In this document: in pieces, positions 1 through 11,875 of the stretch
Numbering within the stretch: the stretch's first letter is position 1
How the letters are laid out: each line of letters begins with the position of its first letter
Source of the DNA: Paramacrobiotus richtersi
Lineage: Eukaryota > Tardigrada > Eutardigrada > Parachela > Macrobiotidae
Assembly (NCBI GenBank): GCA_034698045.1
Contig: JAQGAU010000014.1
Location: forward strand, 1-64,000
Reading direction: 5' to 3'
Length of the DNA: 64,000 nt
The notes under the pieces: generated by a model
Told to the model about the DNA's origin: nothing
Databases searched by the model: none
Seen by the model: only the letters and a program-made list of their open reading frames with translations
Position numbers and translations under genes: made by a program

Positions 1-154
1 TTGAAATAAATTTAATATTCAACAAGATTTTGTATTCAGAGATATGCACTCTGTAGTATCGAAAAAATGTTACATTCAGTAACATTTGTTATCTGAAATA
101 TCCACTGTTGAAAAAAATCACTTATGTAAAAGTAATTATTAAAATAGTACTTAC

Positions 155-373
155 GTTTTAAGAATGTTTGATATTCAACAAAAATTTCTTGTTTGAAAAT
201 GGTTATTTTCCAAGATCTATTTACATAAAAAACTTCGTTTCGTTCAGGTATATGATCGTGTTCTTTCACCATTTGGTTTGCTGCAGGGTCCGAATTCACT
301 ATGTTTCGCGATACATCAGCATCTTTGACGAGGCATGCAGATAACACTAACTCTCCGGCTCGTTTTGAGCGCA
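155..373 (-). CDS. candidate internal exon of an unrecognised gene
   Basis: On the minus strand an open frame runs for about 73 codons between a plausible acceptor (ttgtag just above 373) and a strong donor (GTAAGT just below 155). The peptide is mixed hydrophilic, with stretches such as KRAGELVLSACLVKDADV and HDHIPERNEVFYVNRSWK, and is not low-complexity. I do not recognise a domain. No start codon or partner exon was found within the window, so the rest of the gene would lie beyond position 1. It could equally be a relic of a transposase-like protein. Support comes only from frame length and splice sites. Confidence 0.3.
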
Positions 374-490
374 CTACAAATTTTCATGCTCTGGTAATCC
401 GGAAAACCTAGCTATGGTATGCGCACTGTAAAGGCAACGCCATACTCGCAAAGAACCTCGGAAGCACGAGCACCGTGATTATTCAGACCA

Positions 491-629
491 GCGTGCGACT
501 CGCGACCACGCGAGCATGCTTCCAAGAGGAAGAAATGCTTCGCCCTACGCGATCACTCATAAGCATGTGTTCGAAGTGATCGTTTTCAAAAGAATCTCGC
601 TTTCCTCATAGTTAGCTCGCGTGGTCGCG
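491..629. repeat. short inverted repeat
   Basis: The 16-mer TCGCGACCACGCGAGC near 491-506 returns as its reverse complement near 614-629, and a third partial copy (cacgtggtcgcgtgc) lies at about 662. No target-site duplication is evident. It may be a small foldback element or a local inverted duplication. Confidence 0.4.
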
Positions 630-791
630 AAACTGCTCGAGGAGCATCATCCTCATAGTCCCACGTGGTCGCGTGCTTTTTAGCCCGTAACTCCGAGTAT
701 GAGGCTGCCTTAAGCGTCACAGTCGAAAATCCACCAAACGGAGAATAAAGATATTTACTGCAATCAACTGAACCGAATTTGAGGCAAGCCA

Positions 792-1781
792 TACAAAAGC
801 CAAAACGAATTTACTGTTTCGTGTATGTGTCTGTCGGCGGGTTATCACAGAACAAAATCTCAAGTATTTACTGAACCTAAACAACAAGTATTAAATAATA
901 TTTTTAAATTACTACTTTTAAACATTAAAGGGTTTTAAATATTGTGGATTTTTAGATGTCAAATACAAAACGTAGTTAGATTTTACATATCCTTGAATAG
1001 CGTTTCCAGGCCCCGTAATTCATTGTTTGCTAAACTAGCAGAGCTAACTAACTGACATATCTGTGTGTATGTGTTTTTATTTTTTTGTGTTTCTGTCAAG
1101 TATGTGTTTGTATTAAGCATGTGGTTTTATTAAATATAAATTTTATGAAGAGGGGTTTATTATTTGTTTCTGCAGTTGGTATAATTCTAAACAGTTAAGA
1201 GCCACAGACAATACAACAATGCTTGCACTAGAACCGCTATTTTTCATGAATATACATTTACACAAGAAGAAATAAAACAACTTACTCTGGCTTACTGGTT
1301 ATAATAATATTTTATAGTTTTACAACTGATTTTTATTGTTTACTTGACGTGGAATTATGGAAGAATTGATGTTCCCTGTGAGACTGTGCCATGCCCATTG
1401 ATGACAAAAATCTGTCAGCTAACCATTGAAGCAGAATTATTTTCGAAAGTCACACTTGCTATAAAATCTTATCCAGATAGCATGCAGTCATGATATTTAT
1501 ATTCATAGTTATTTTATTTTCATAGTTATTCTGGCTCTCTGACTCGTCGAAAACCCGCAAACTCAGAAAACGGCCATTCCAACTTGCTTAAACCTGTCAC
1601 CCCCATAGTGAACCATGAAGCTCTGACGTCCAAACTTTGCAGTATGTTTTGCTGGGTCTGCACCGTCTACACGGTAAAGTAGTTCTTATTAAACGGCATG
1701 TTTTCTTGTACAAAAATGAATAGTTCACATACTTGTTATGATAATATAATATGTTATAATGATAAACCAATATTAACCGTA
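792..1781. other. AT-rich intergenic stretch, nothing recognised
   Basis: AT-rich, with frequent stops in all frames. No gene, RNA or transposon end could be supported. Confidence 0.5.
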
Positions 1782-1857
1782 TTGCTCATGGCCTTGTGGT
1801 AAAACGTCTGGCTTTAAGATCGTTAGCGTGGGTTCGATTCCCGTCTTGTGTGCTTTT
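1782..1857 (+). pseudogene. tRNA-like relic with A and B boxes
   Basis: TGGCCTTGTGG at 1789-1799 matches the pol III A box at 10 of 11 positions, and GGTTCGATTCC at 1831-1841 is a perfect B box. A TTTT terminator follows at 1854. The T arm folds (stem 1828-1832 with 1840-1844, two wobbles). The acceptor pairing is poor and no anticodon stem-loop with U33 can be drawn. It is therefore probably a decayed tRNA gene or the head of a tRNA-derived SINE, not a working tRNA. Confidence 0.45.
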
Positions 1858-2479
1858 ATCTACATTCCTGATTCAAAAATCATCCGAAACAATTATAAGA
1901 TTCACGAAATCCGAAAATTCCCAATAGCCGTTGAAGTACCTTCTAAAGGGTTTGGCTACTGCAGTGTTATAATAATACTAATAATAACTTTGCAAATAGT
2001 GATTCTTGAATGTTCGCGGGCTCATATTAGTTTGATATTTGATGTTTGATGACGAGATATACGTATACATGAGAAAGAAATGGTCCATAGCAGGACAAAA
2101 GCACAAACCATTGTAATACACTGTGCCACAGCAAAGCAGCAAAGCAGCAGATTTCTGCTTTTTTGCTTAGTCTTCGGCAACTCGATATTTATTATTTTTG
2201 TCGGTTACAATCAACCTAACAACGCATAACAATACGAAACCCATTTTGCTGAGACAGAGACCTTCGCATCGCATTAGTCGGCAATTCTCACTTTTAAAAC
2301 AATTCTATACATCAACTTTTGAAACGAACACAAACTAAGGACTGCTCTACAGAACAGCGCAATTGAATTTAGCAATTTTCTGCTGCACAGGCAAATCTGA
2401 TTGCTTTGTCATTAGTATCGGCGAAAGTCACGAACCTGATGCCGTTAAGCGTTTGCAAATGTTACAATTGGATACTTTG

Positions 2480-3015
2480 TACTTCATTCGAAAAAAAGAA
2501 TATCCATTTGACTTGTTAAGCAACCGAACTGGGAACCCACGGTCTGACAGTATAGCCGCAAAAAGTTGAAACACATGTCCTTCAAAAATTATTCGGCGCT
2601 TAAAATTTTTTCACATTAGATTGTAACTTGTTTATATGAAATAGGTGATAATCGACCTGAACCACTTTCAGTCCACCGTTAAGTTTATGAAAGTCTAACA
2701 GGATTTTTAAACTTTTTCTTAGTCATTTCAAAATCTTTAACAACATTCCCGCCGTTTAATGCTGTATCGGAACGATCTTTATGTGTATCTGTAGCCATAT
2801 AAAATATAACTTATGGATTTCGGAGAGTTTGTTTGAAGCATTTTTGATATTTGAGAAGTAAAACTGTATGAACTTTTCATCGCTGTTGCGCACTGCCGGA
2901 CATTGCGAGCATAAACGGGCACTCAAAAACTATATATCCACTGTTCATGTCCTCGTTACCAATAATGCAAGTTCATGCAACGGTGGCCGTCGCTTTGGTT
3001 TTGCTCACAGTAATA
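2480..3015. repeat. decayed third copy of the ~600-bp palindromic element
   Basis: The stretch around 2865-3010 (cgctgttgcgcactgccgg and the following ~100 bp) matches the right arm of the palindromes at 25997-26589 and 35689-36271. Around 2545-2680 the left arm and the segment cctgaaccactttcag can be followed with many differences. The arms no longer pair well, so this is the oldest of the three copies. Confidence 0.5.
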
Positions 3016-4875
3016 ACAGCAGGTAGTTGAGCCTGGCAGTGGCTGTTTTTTTGCTTTTTTAGGACAAGTTTTCAAACGTCGCTTCATACAACTGCTCATG
3101 AAGTGTTTTTAAAGTGTGGACATCGCACTGCTTGTTTCGCACAGAGCTTCCAACTGGTTCATCATCATTTCAAAGATTTAGATGATGCAGTTTATGCTGA
3201 TGGAATCAGATGGATATTATGTGAACCAGTACTGCAAACAACCTTGAAAATTGCATCGCAATATTATTTTCTTTAGGAGGATAAATCTTTTTAATCGCAG
3301 TTATGTCTGCTAACTTTTCACAGTTCACGAAGTGCTGCTGTTACTTTGAAAGGAAAGAGAATTCCTTTCCAGGGTAACACAGAGATGCTGTAACAACGGG
3401 TCTGCTGCTCGCTCGCTTGTCCTAATGGCGAACGCAGAGAGACATTGTTATGCTAGTACTATCGGAATGTTTACCGCCCATTGAATCTTGGCCGGAACAG
3501 CAAAAGAAACCGGGTCATTCAAAATTTCCTGCTGACAATAATGTGTTCGGTTCCGGTGCGACTGTTGTGCCGGAAAGAAAGCCCCACTTTTGTCAACTGA
3601 GGGACAGGAGAGTATGCTTTTTCAAAAGCGGTATTTTGCCAATGCCAACGATCCGAGCAGCCGAGGAGCACCACTGCCGAGAGAGAAAATTGTGCCAGTT
3701 ACCGACTGTTTTAAGAGTACTCTGTACAACTTACATATCACATTTCTCGATGGAGACAAATAGGATATGACATGCTCCTCAGGGACTTTGTCACAACCGG
3801 AAGAAATCAACCCCATAACAAAACTTTTGTGGTTAATTCAAAAGGTAGCGGAAACGCTTTTCCGGATATTTGTCTTGTTCCTTGGAAATAAGGAGATGGA
3901 ATCGTTCCTGTTTACGGAACAGCTTCATCCAGTATCGTTTATGCTATAGTTAAAAGCACTTGAAACAGTATGCCTTCAGAAAAATTTATGCGTTAAACTT
4001 TGCCGCTTCAGTTCCTTAGCCATAGCGTAGTCGTTACAAGAGTGCACAGGCTTATGGTGTAAACCGTTGAACGTTTCTCCTACCGGCTGCGTTGTGAAAC
4101 TGCGCAACTATACACAATCCCCGTTTGCAGGCGCATTATGCTCGTAGCTGTTGTAATGCAACGATCTGCTGACGATGCGAACCTCGATGCAGTTTTCACT
4201 TTAATTCCTCTCACGTTTCTTCAGGATTTCGGTTGTAAACCTGGAAGGACACAGAGGGGATTTCGGGTCTTAAGACGTTTGCTTATGTCATAGAAAGAAG
4301 CCTTCCAAGGCTGTTATTCCGCATGCGCAGGAATGATTAAAAAATGCAATTACGCATAAGACACTGTGTCCAAAGGTTTCTTACCAGAAATGCCAATAGG
4401 GAAACATAATTGCCATACTTACCTGGATCACGTTCTATAAAGGAATTCCAAGTGCTTATTATTGCCAGTTTACTGATATCTCTGTGCTTCTTGACATTTT
4501 ATCCCAATTTCGCGTGAATTTCCATACCTTGTGACAAAGCACGTTTTCTGTGGTGGGAGTAACACAGTTATCCTCCCCATGGATTTATGAATGCTACCGG
4601 AAGCAAGATCTGCACGCCTCCTTTGTGTAGGCTTAACAGTTGTAGTGCCAAGAATACAGCCCAAATGGTACTTGTTAACTACCGGATGCAGCGCAGGGAA
4701 TCCATGTGTCACTGCAACAAATACATTGTCGAATCATTTAGATCTGGAGCTTGCAATATGGTAACATACTGTATCAGTCTTCTATTCCTTAGTTTCTCGA
4801 CCTGCGCTGAATGATACTGACTATTGTTAAGCTACCTAATCGATTTCTGATCTTTTTCAGAGAGTATCGTAACCC
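3016..4875. other. intergenic, no supported gene
   Basis: Open frames of up to about 106 codons occur on the plus strand near 3450-3770. They show no recognisable domain, no signal peptide and no convincing splice context, so I do not call a gene. The last ~100 bp should hold the 5' UTR of the first GPCR gene. Confidence 0.4.
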
Positions 4876-4995
4876 TTGTTGCTCTCTGCACTTTGTAATG
4901 TGAAGTTAAATACAACTTCTTTCGTCAAGTTTTTTTACGGAATTTGTAAACCTCAGTCTGGACATTTTGGCGCCCTAAAAGACAGGATTTTAAGA

Positions 4996-6068
4996 ATGTC
5001 GAACAGCACGTTCTCGGATAACAAAACATTCCAACCAATTGCCACACCCGCCGTCCTATACACTTGGTTCATCGGTACGTTCCTAATCAGCATAGTTGGC
5101 ACTATCATCAGCGTCACCTTGATGATTATCGTTCTATGCCAGAACGCCCGTGATCGCCGCAGCAGCATCCTCATCTGCAGCCTTCTGTTCATCGATCTCC
5201 TTAACGTGGCGGTATTTGCAACCGTCGACCGGATAATCATTTTCCGCGCCCAGTTAGGCTACAAGGATACCATTCTCTGTCCAGCGGTTGCGTTTTTTCG
5301 CTCCGCTAACATCGGTGCGACATACTGGTCAGCGGCGGTTTTGGCTCTTAACCGGTTCATCGCGAGCTATTTCCCACATCAGTACAAACCCATCTTCAGC
5401 TTTGGCAAAACCATTATCTACGTGATTAGCTGCTGGATGCTTCCGGCGTGCTTGGAAATTCTTTTGTTAACCAGAACTGCCGGGTTTTCCCCGAGAATGT
5501 TCCCCTTGGGAAACTGCGGGATAATGCCACTTCAGCCAAAACTCTTCACCTTGATAACAACCGTCGAAGTACCCCTTCCATTAGCCATCCAAGGAATGGC
5601 CTATATCTGCCTAGCTGGCAAGCTGTTTAAAAGGGGCAAGGTTAATCCGGAACAGCCGGACAAGTCGGTCAAACGCCAACGACAAATTACACTAGGGAAG
5701 ATCCTGATGATTTCATTTATTTGGCATTTGGTGTGTTTTTTACCTGTTCCCTTGACAAACACCATCCGACCCGGATACTGGGTGGGGCATGAGATGGCGC
5801 TGCTAGGGTTAAAAGCTCTGGAACTTTGTGGCTCAGCTGGTACACCGGTAAGACGGCCGATCATCGAGTTCACGCAGGTGAAAATTGTATTTCTGGTTTG
5901 TAGGTCATCTTTATCCTGTTAGGAAACGATTACCAAGTGGGGCTGAAGAGCTTGCTGAGGGCGAAGCGGGTTAAGCCGATTAAAGGAACGGTTAGTTTCG
6001 GGAAAACGGGGAAGAACAGTACGACGCATCGGACGCAAGGCACCGGTCGGTTCTCACGGGATCAGTGA
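4996..6068 (+). CDS. rhodopsin-like orphan GPCR, copy 1
   Basis: Two exons, 4996-5847 and 5904-6068, joined across a 56-bp GT-AG intron, give 338 residues. Seven hydrophobic segments lie at about 24-48, 58-82, 94-119, 138-158, 184-209, 233-253 and 266-291. The N-terminus carries two N-glycosylation sites (NST, NKT). C95 at the top of TM3 and C174 in loop 2 fit the conserved class A disulfide. The TM3 end reads LALNRF in place of DRY, and TM7 reads SAGTPVIFILLG in place of a clear NPxxY. The third loop is basic (KRQRQ). The intron falls inside TM7. I chose the ATG at 4996 because MSNSTF is shared with copy 2, although the frame is open upstream to 4876. The ligand is unknown. Two tandem paralogues follow. 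Confidence 0.88.
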
Positions 6069-7140
6069 TGCCGGAGCGTGAACGCTATCCGCACAGTAGG
6101 ACGATTGTGTGGTACGAATTTGGATGACGATGTGATCTGCGCTGATATCACACAGAGCATGTTTGCTCCCTTTCGTTCCAGACTCTAATTTTTCCTGTAT
6201 TCTCAGTTTACGGGTTTGCTAAGGCAAGATTGTGTATATCTGGCCCAACTTCAACAGTCTGACATTCGTATGGCGGTTAACGAAAGTACTTCTGCATAAT
6301 TTCGGTGTTACTGTTATTTCCAAGTTAACTTTTGTCTCGGTAATGTACACATGAATGCACACGGGATCCTCTTCTTTTGCCCTGGTTCCCATCCTGCGTT
6401 GGATAATGAAATCATAACTGGGTTACCTTGAGCTCATTAAACGTTGTGTGAATAGGGTTATCGATCAAATAACTGCCTTTCCGTTTTACGGAGCACGGAA
6501 AGCTGCAAGATTTCCAACACTGTCATGTCACAAAGTAACCAATGTTTTACAGAGCACGCTTTCCCTCAACTGCGCGACTGCACCGGGGCAGAGTCTTATA
6601 AACTTGAAAGTATCATTCTAAAACCGACATTCGTAGGAATGGAAATGGTACTTCAGAGCCCAGTGCTTTTCGAAATAGTAGCAGATGTGCTGGATCCTTA
6701 CCATTACAATAATTAATAAAACAGGACACTACAACAACTGTATTTATTCATTTATAAAATACATTTCTTATTTAAGAAAAGGCGGCTAGATGTTGTTAGG
6801 CAAAGTAGATCTTACCTAAACAACGCGAGAAATGCGTAAATAAAAGTAAATCATTTGCTACTGCTGACAGGGAGTTCCACAGAGGTATCATTTCATGTAG
6901 AAAACTGCGCTAGAAGGACTTCCTCGTGAAGCGGCTGGCATAGTTAGAACACAACAACGGAAGGTTTTTAGATTGTTGTTCATCTTATTGCTTTGTATGA
7001 CAGTACTTCTGCATGTATTAACACTGAACAGCTAGAGCTTTGTCTTGTGATGTTACTTTGGTGGCCTTACCGCCGGACCGCGGGGATATTGTTACTGGAC
7101 ACACACGTCAAATGCATGATCAACATAATCAATTCTAGCT
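6069..7140. other. spacer between GPCR copies 1 and 2
   Basis: No gene seen. The part around 6330-6500 is a diverged copy of 9680-9850, downstream of GPCR copy 2 (shared block around atgtacacatgaatgcacac), showing that the flanks were duplicated with the genes. An AATAAA lies at 6715-6720, too far downstream to assign with confidence. Confidence 0.6.
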
Positions 7141-8053
7141 GACGAGCCAGTATTTGCTCGTGACCAAAATTGACTTTTGCGCCAATAAACACTGCATGAC
7201 CAACAGTTTTACAGCGGATTCACATTCCTCAAAGCGCGTGCTTTCGATTTCGAGCGACATTTTTGAATGACTGGCCGAGTTCGGTACATTCTTACATAAC
7301 TAACATTCACTTCAGAATGAACTGATCGTGTGTGTCTCCATAGTGAAAAGCAATATCGTAAATGTAGTGCACTAGCAGGCTGTATCTCATCTCCATTCCC
7401 AAACTACATAATCGTACAATAATTTGGATGAGCGCGTACAAAAGCTCCACGGCGAGAATCGTGAAATCTTTCAGTTGCGTGTCGACAGCTGTCATAGAAG
7501 ACCTTACAGGCGATATTATTCCGCACACTAAAGGCTCGCATGTTTGGAAGCGCAATTATACGTACGACGCATTCAGCGTGTCTCTTAGCGGAAAATGCCT
7601 ATTGAAAGATAATTAGCACATTTCGATGGGTTACGTTCCATACAACAGCGTTGTCGGTATTTCTGACAACGCTGTGTTTTTGGGACTATATGGTGGCTTG
7701 CTTTACATTGACCACTTTTCAACATGACACGCTCTGTGTTTGTTTCACTACAATTCAGCTGTTGTCCACTTCAGGGATTACACCGGAAATACAATCTTGA
7801 ATAGTGCGCTTACTTCTTTCAAGTTGATATACCACGATCATCGCTCGTTAAATACCGGAAGCAACGCATGGAGCCCACGTACTACTGCAATAAAATACTG
7901 TCGAGTGTCCAATGGACTGCGCAGTATGCATGGTGCGCTGCATTTAGGCTATCGAATGATACATTTTATCCGCACCAGTTTTTCCCGAGGGCCAGAGGAA
8001 CATTTTTGGCTACTACACTTTACGCAGTCCTTCTCCTGAATATCGATGTCAGG
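7140..8053. repeat. duplicated upstream region of GPCR copy 2
   Basis: This region is paralogous to about 11080-12610 upstream of GPCR copy 3, for example the block around ttcacttcagaat at 7310 and 11890. It has the uninterrupted TA (7297-7298) that corresponds to the MITE target site in copy 3. A perfect 11-bp hairpin (acagcgttgtc, 9-nt loop) sits near 7643-7673 and is absent from the copy 3 flank. Confidence 0.7.
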
Positions 8054-9166
8054 ATGTCGAACAGCACGTTCTTCAATAACACCCCATCGCAACCAGTTGC
8101 AACGTCCGCTGTTTTTTATAGCTGGTTCATCGGCACTTTTGTGATCAGCATTGTCGGCACATTCTTTAGCCTTACACTGATCATCGTCGTCCTGCTGCAG
8201 AACACCAAAAACCTCCGCGGTAGCATTTTAATCTGCAGTTTCTTATTCATCGATCTCCTCAACGTCGCGGTATTCGCCACTGTTGACAGGATCATCATCT
8301 TTCGCGCGCAGTTAGGTTACACCGACGCCGTACAATGCGCAGCGGTTTCGTTTTTCCGTTCCGCCAACATTGGTGCGACGTATTGGTCAGCGGCCGTTTT
8401 GGCTCTCAATCGTTTCACGGCGAGCTATTTCCCCCACCAATGTAACGGCATCTTTAGCGTTAGAAATAACATTATTTACACAGCCAGTTGCTGGTTGATT
8501 CCGGCTTGTTTGGAAATTTTGTTAGCAACGAAGATTGCCGGATTCTCGCCAAGGATGTTCCCACTGGGAAATTGTGGGATTGTGCCAGTTCAACCACAGC
8601 TCTTCAGTTTGGTAACAACCCTCGAAGTGCCGTTTCCATTGGCAGTTCAAGGGGTAGCGTATGTTTTCTTAGCGGGGAAGTTATTTCAAAGGGGCACGGT
8701 TAATTCCGAACATCCTGAAAACCTGGTCAAACGCCAACGCCAGGTTACACTGGGAAAGATCTTGATCATTTCGTATATTTGGCATTTGGTGTGTTTTTTA
8801 CCGATTCCCATAACAAATACAATCCGCCCTGGATACTTTGTTGGGCGTCCGATGGCGATGCTCGGCTTGAGAGTCCTGGAACTGTGTGGATCAGCTGGCA
8901 CACCGGTAAAGTGAACAAGTTGTAAACCGTTGCTCAGGTGCGTGAGTATGACGGTTTTTGGATTGTAGGTTATCTTCATCCTGTTAGGAAATGATTACCA
9001 AGTTGGGTTGAAGAGTTTGATGCAAGGGAAACGGATTAAACACATTAAAGGAGCGGTTAGTGTCGCTAAAACGGGAAAGACCAGTACGGGTCATCGGACG
9101 GAAGGGATGCGCCGGTTGTCACGAACAGTGAGCATGTGTGTTTCCGGCACTGTTTCTGGCCAATAA
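8054..9166 (+). CDS. rhodopsin-like orphan GPCR, copy 2
   Basis: Exons 8054-8905 and 8969-9166 with a 63-bp intron give 349 residues. The layout matches copy 1: NST glycosylation site, seven membrane segments, LALNRF at the TM3 end, KRQRQ before TM6, and SAGTPV in TM7 split by the intron. The ATG at 8054 aligns with the starts of copies 1 and 3; the upstream in-frame ATG at 7868 is not shared. Relative to copy 3 the end has lost two bases near 9120, so the frame runs 11 residues further and stops at 9164-9166, inside an AATAAA at 9162-9167. From 8366 to 9006 the DNA is identical to copy 3, including the intron. It is probably functional. Confidence 0.87.
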
Positions 9167-9167
9167 A
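9162..9167 (+). terminator. probable poly(A) signal of GPCR copy 2, overlapping the stop codon
   Basis: AATAAA; the TAA at 9164-9166 inside it is the in-frame stop. In copy 3 the equivalent AATAAA lies 30 bp after the stop. Confidence 0.5.
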
Positions 9168-10330
9168 ATCTATCTGTTCAAAGGTTTGCGCTCATTTGAA
9201 TTCCTGCATCAGTTTCGGAACACGTTTGAAGAGCTAAGCAACTAGGACTATGTGTTCTGATTTTCCGCACATAAGTATATATTATGATTTCATGAATCTC
9301 TGTTTTTTGCTGATTTTGACAGTATCCCATAATTGGTCACGGATGCTGTTCATATAATTATTGTATGCATTAGTAATTCCATGTGCGGCAAAACGTACAA
9401 AAAAACAGTGGTACTCAGTTTTGCGTCCAAAACTGATCCATAAGCCACTTCAGTTTTTCAATATGTCCGCCAATGGAGTGTGTAACCGCCTTCCAACAAC
9501 AAGAATTTGACCGGCAACTGCATTAAACCAGCAACTAAGAAGGAGCGGTTGGCATTAGTTTTTATATTGGCAATCATGCCTCCCAGATCTTTTAGATCAC
9601 CCAGATCACAAATCGTGTCTTCCGCTGTAATTATGGACGTCGGAACATTTCGGAACATTTTATACTGTTATTTTCAAATAACCGTTCTCCTCCGTAATGT
9701 ACACATGAATGCACACACGGGATCCTCTTTTTTTGCCCCAGTTTCCATAATGCGTTGGATAATGGAATCATAACTGGGTTAACTTGAGCTCACTAAAGGT
9801 TGTGTGAATGGCGTTATCGATCAAACAACTGCCTTCCCGTTTTACGCGAGAAAGTGAAACATTTCTTGCACTGTCATGTCACAAAGCGACCAATTTTCCA
9901 CAGATCACGCTTTCCGTCAACTGGGTAAATTGCCGGGGCAGCTGGAAGTGTAACACCTGAAACTGTTGCTCGTAGTCAAAATATGGAAGTGGCGCTTAAT
10001 GTTCGATTTATTTCTTTATTCGGCAATAGTCCAGAAACAATGTTGATACAATGATCGAAATTCCAAAAATCAACTGAAAGATTGGTCCCAATTAGTTAGC
10101 ACGCGAATGAACAGGAGCCAAAATCAAACTAATCAAGTTACCGCGCATAATTTCCATGCTTTAATTAAACACTGAAACAAAAAACAAGCAGATCTGCTGT
10201 CTTCTGTTCTTAAAAACACCCGTTTACCGATTTCCTTATACAAAGCAACTGCAGATTCACACCACACTCCAAAAGACTTACAAGCTAGCGGAGCAGGATC
10301 ACAACGATCCAGCATAGTGCGATAGTGGTG
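9167..10330. repeat. spacer with duplicated flank and a dispersed repeat
   Basis: About 9410-9700 recurs downstream of GPCR copy 3 at 14800-15060 (shared block gaatttgaccggcaactgca). About 10020-10330 is related to 31190-31420, sharing cataatttt/ccatgctt-type blocks in the same order. That second repeat is unclassified. No coding potential was recognised. Confidence 0.5.
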
Positions 10331-10511
10331 TTTTTTGGTTTATCATCTAAATACAACGGAGCATCGCTCCTTGACTCGCTCCTTGATTCGTTCCCGCATT
10401 TTCTTGCATAAGGAAATAAATTTTATCCATCTCTTCTTTAATAAGTAGTCGCTACTTCGAGTCTTTGACAGGAGTTTACGCACAGCCCAATTTCGGACTC
10501 GACGGAACTTT

Positions 10512-10751
10512 TTGCCACACTTTCAGGTTGAAACACGGCACAACGGTTTCTACGGCAGCTCCCCGCGTGCTGCTTCGAATCGGAATCACCGGTCAGATGC
10601 GCGCAGCGGTGTCCAGGTGAATCGCACGGTTACCATAGGCTGTAACGCAGAAGCAGTAAAGGAAGATACGGTTCTTACGGAACTCAGTAACGTTGTTCAG
10701 GAAGCCTTTCAAGTGCCGGTTTTGTGTGTCAAAGAGAGCTCTCGACTATAG
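10512..10751 (+). CDS. weak candidate terminal exon, unrecognised
   Basis: Open frame of about 79 codons, less AT-rich than its surroundings, preceded by an acceptor-like ctttcag at about 10527 and ending in TAG. The C-terminal half (TVTIGCNAEAVKEDTVLTEL) could form a helix. I found no upstream exon or homologous domain. It may be a chance frame or a relic. The following stretch to about 11080 holds nothing I can name. Confidence 0.18.
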   Translation: MPHFQVETRHNGFYGSSPRAASNRNHRSDARSGVQVNRTVTIGCNAEAVKEDTVLTELSNVVQEAFQVPVLCVKESSRL

Positions 10752-11239
10752 CCGCCGACACGGCTAAGACGGACGGAGTAAATCTCATGTTTGTTTGTCA
10801 AGGAAAGGCAGTGGCCTGGCATGGAGCTAGTTCGGGTATAGTCTCGGAATCCTAGGACCAAGGGAATACCGGAAATGTTTGACACGCTGCGTATTTGGCT
10901 GGGAATCGGGCACGTTAACCAATACAGTTAATTGTAGGATCATTTGTTCAACCTTGGGCAATTGAAAGGTTAGACTGTCCCATAGGGGGAACATTATAAC
11001 TGGACCGAAGGGACATCTTGGCGGGGGACAATAATATTATTGCCGGTCACAAACGTCTAATACATGATCTACATAATCTAGCTCGCGAGGTAGCATTTGA
11101 TCATGATCAAAATTGACTGCTGCAGCCTGCAAACAACCACAGTTTTACAGCAGTTTCACATTTCTTACAGTACTCAACGCGCTTTCAGTTTCGAGTGATT
11201 ATTTTTGCTTGGCTAGCCGAGTTGGCACACTTTCAAATA

Positions 11240-11875
11240 CAGTAAAACCTGTCAATAACGTGCACCTCCGTTCCAAGATTTTTGAACGTTATTCGAAGGT
11301 GCACGTAATAAAAAGGTGCTGCCCCTGGGGGTCGGGGGGGGCTCTAATATATTTAGGGCGGCATTAGCTGGATATGGCATACATTATCGTAATGTGATGG
11401 CAAAGCGTCAGTATACTGCAAATATGTTGTGGAGTAATGTTATTGAGCTTTAAGCAACAGTTTCACAAGTTCCACATTTAGTATTCACGATTTTATCCTT
11501 TCTGTTTTAGTAGGAAAGCCTGGCGCTTATATTTATCCGAAACGATTTACAAAAAAATGGGTTGAATATGCGCGCAGCAAGCATGCCACGGTGTAGACCG
11601 GCTGTGTGAACATTCATTAAACGAACATAGTCGTACGTAAAACGGGTTTGTGAGTCTGCCAGAAAACATTTTCTGTATGTACGTTAACTCAGGTTTCACA
11701 CACAGGTAAATCCTCTTGTCGTTCTCTGAAAAGTGCACGTTAACGTTATAAAGAGGTACGTTATAAAGAGGGTCCCCCCTACGTTATAGCATACGGGCCG
11801 ATTTGGTTCCTGGCCTCGCGCACGTAATGAGAAGGTTAACGTTATAAAAAGGTAACGTTATAACAGGTTTTACTG
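11240..11875. mobile_element. Tc1/mariner-pogo-like MITE
   Basis: A 636-bp element starts CAGTAAAACCTGT and ends ACAGGTTTTACTG, flanked on both sides by TA (11238-11239 and 11876-11877). The inner ends also pair (ataacgt against acgttat). It has no transposase. The paralogous flank of GPCR copy 2 carries the same neighbouring sequence with a single TA at 7297-7298, an empty site. TA duplication and CAG...CTG ends fit the Tc1/mariner-pogo group, but the exact family is not settled. Confidence 0.85.

Noticed and set aside
1782-1857. A functional tRNA gene
   Set aside because: The A and B boxes are good, but the acceptor stem is mispaired and no acceptable anticodon loop can be drawn. Kept only as a tRNA-like relic.
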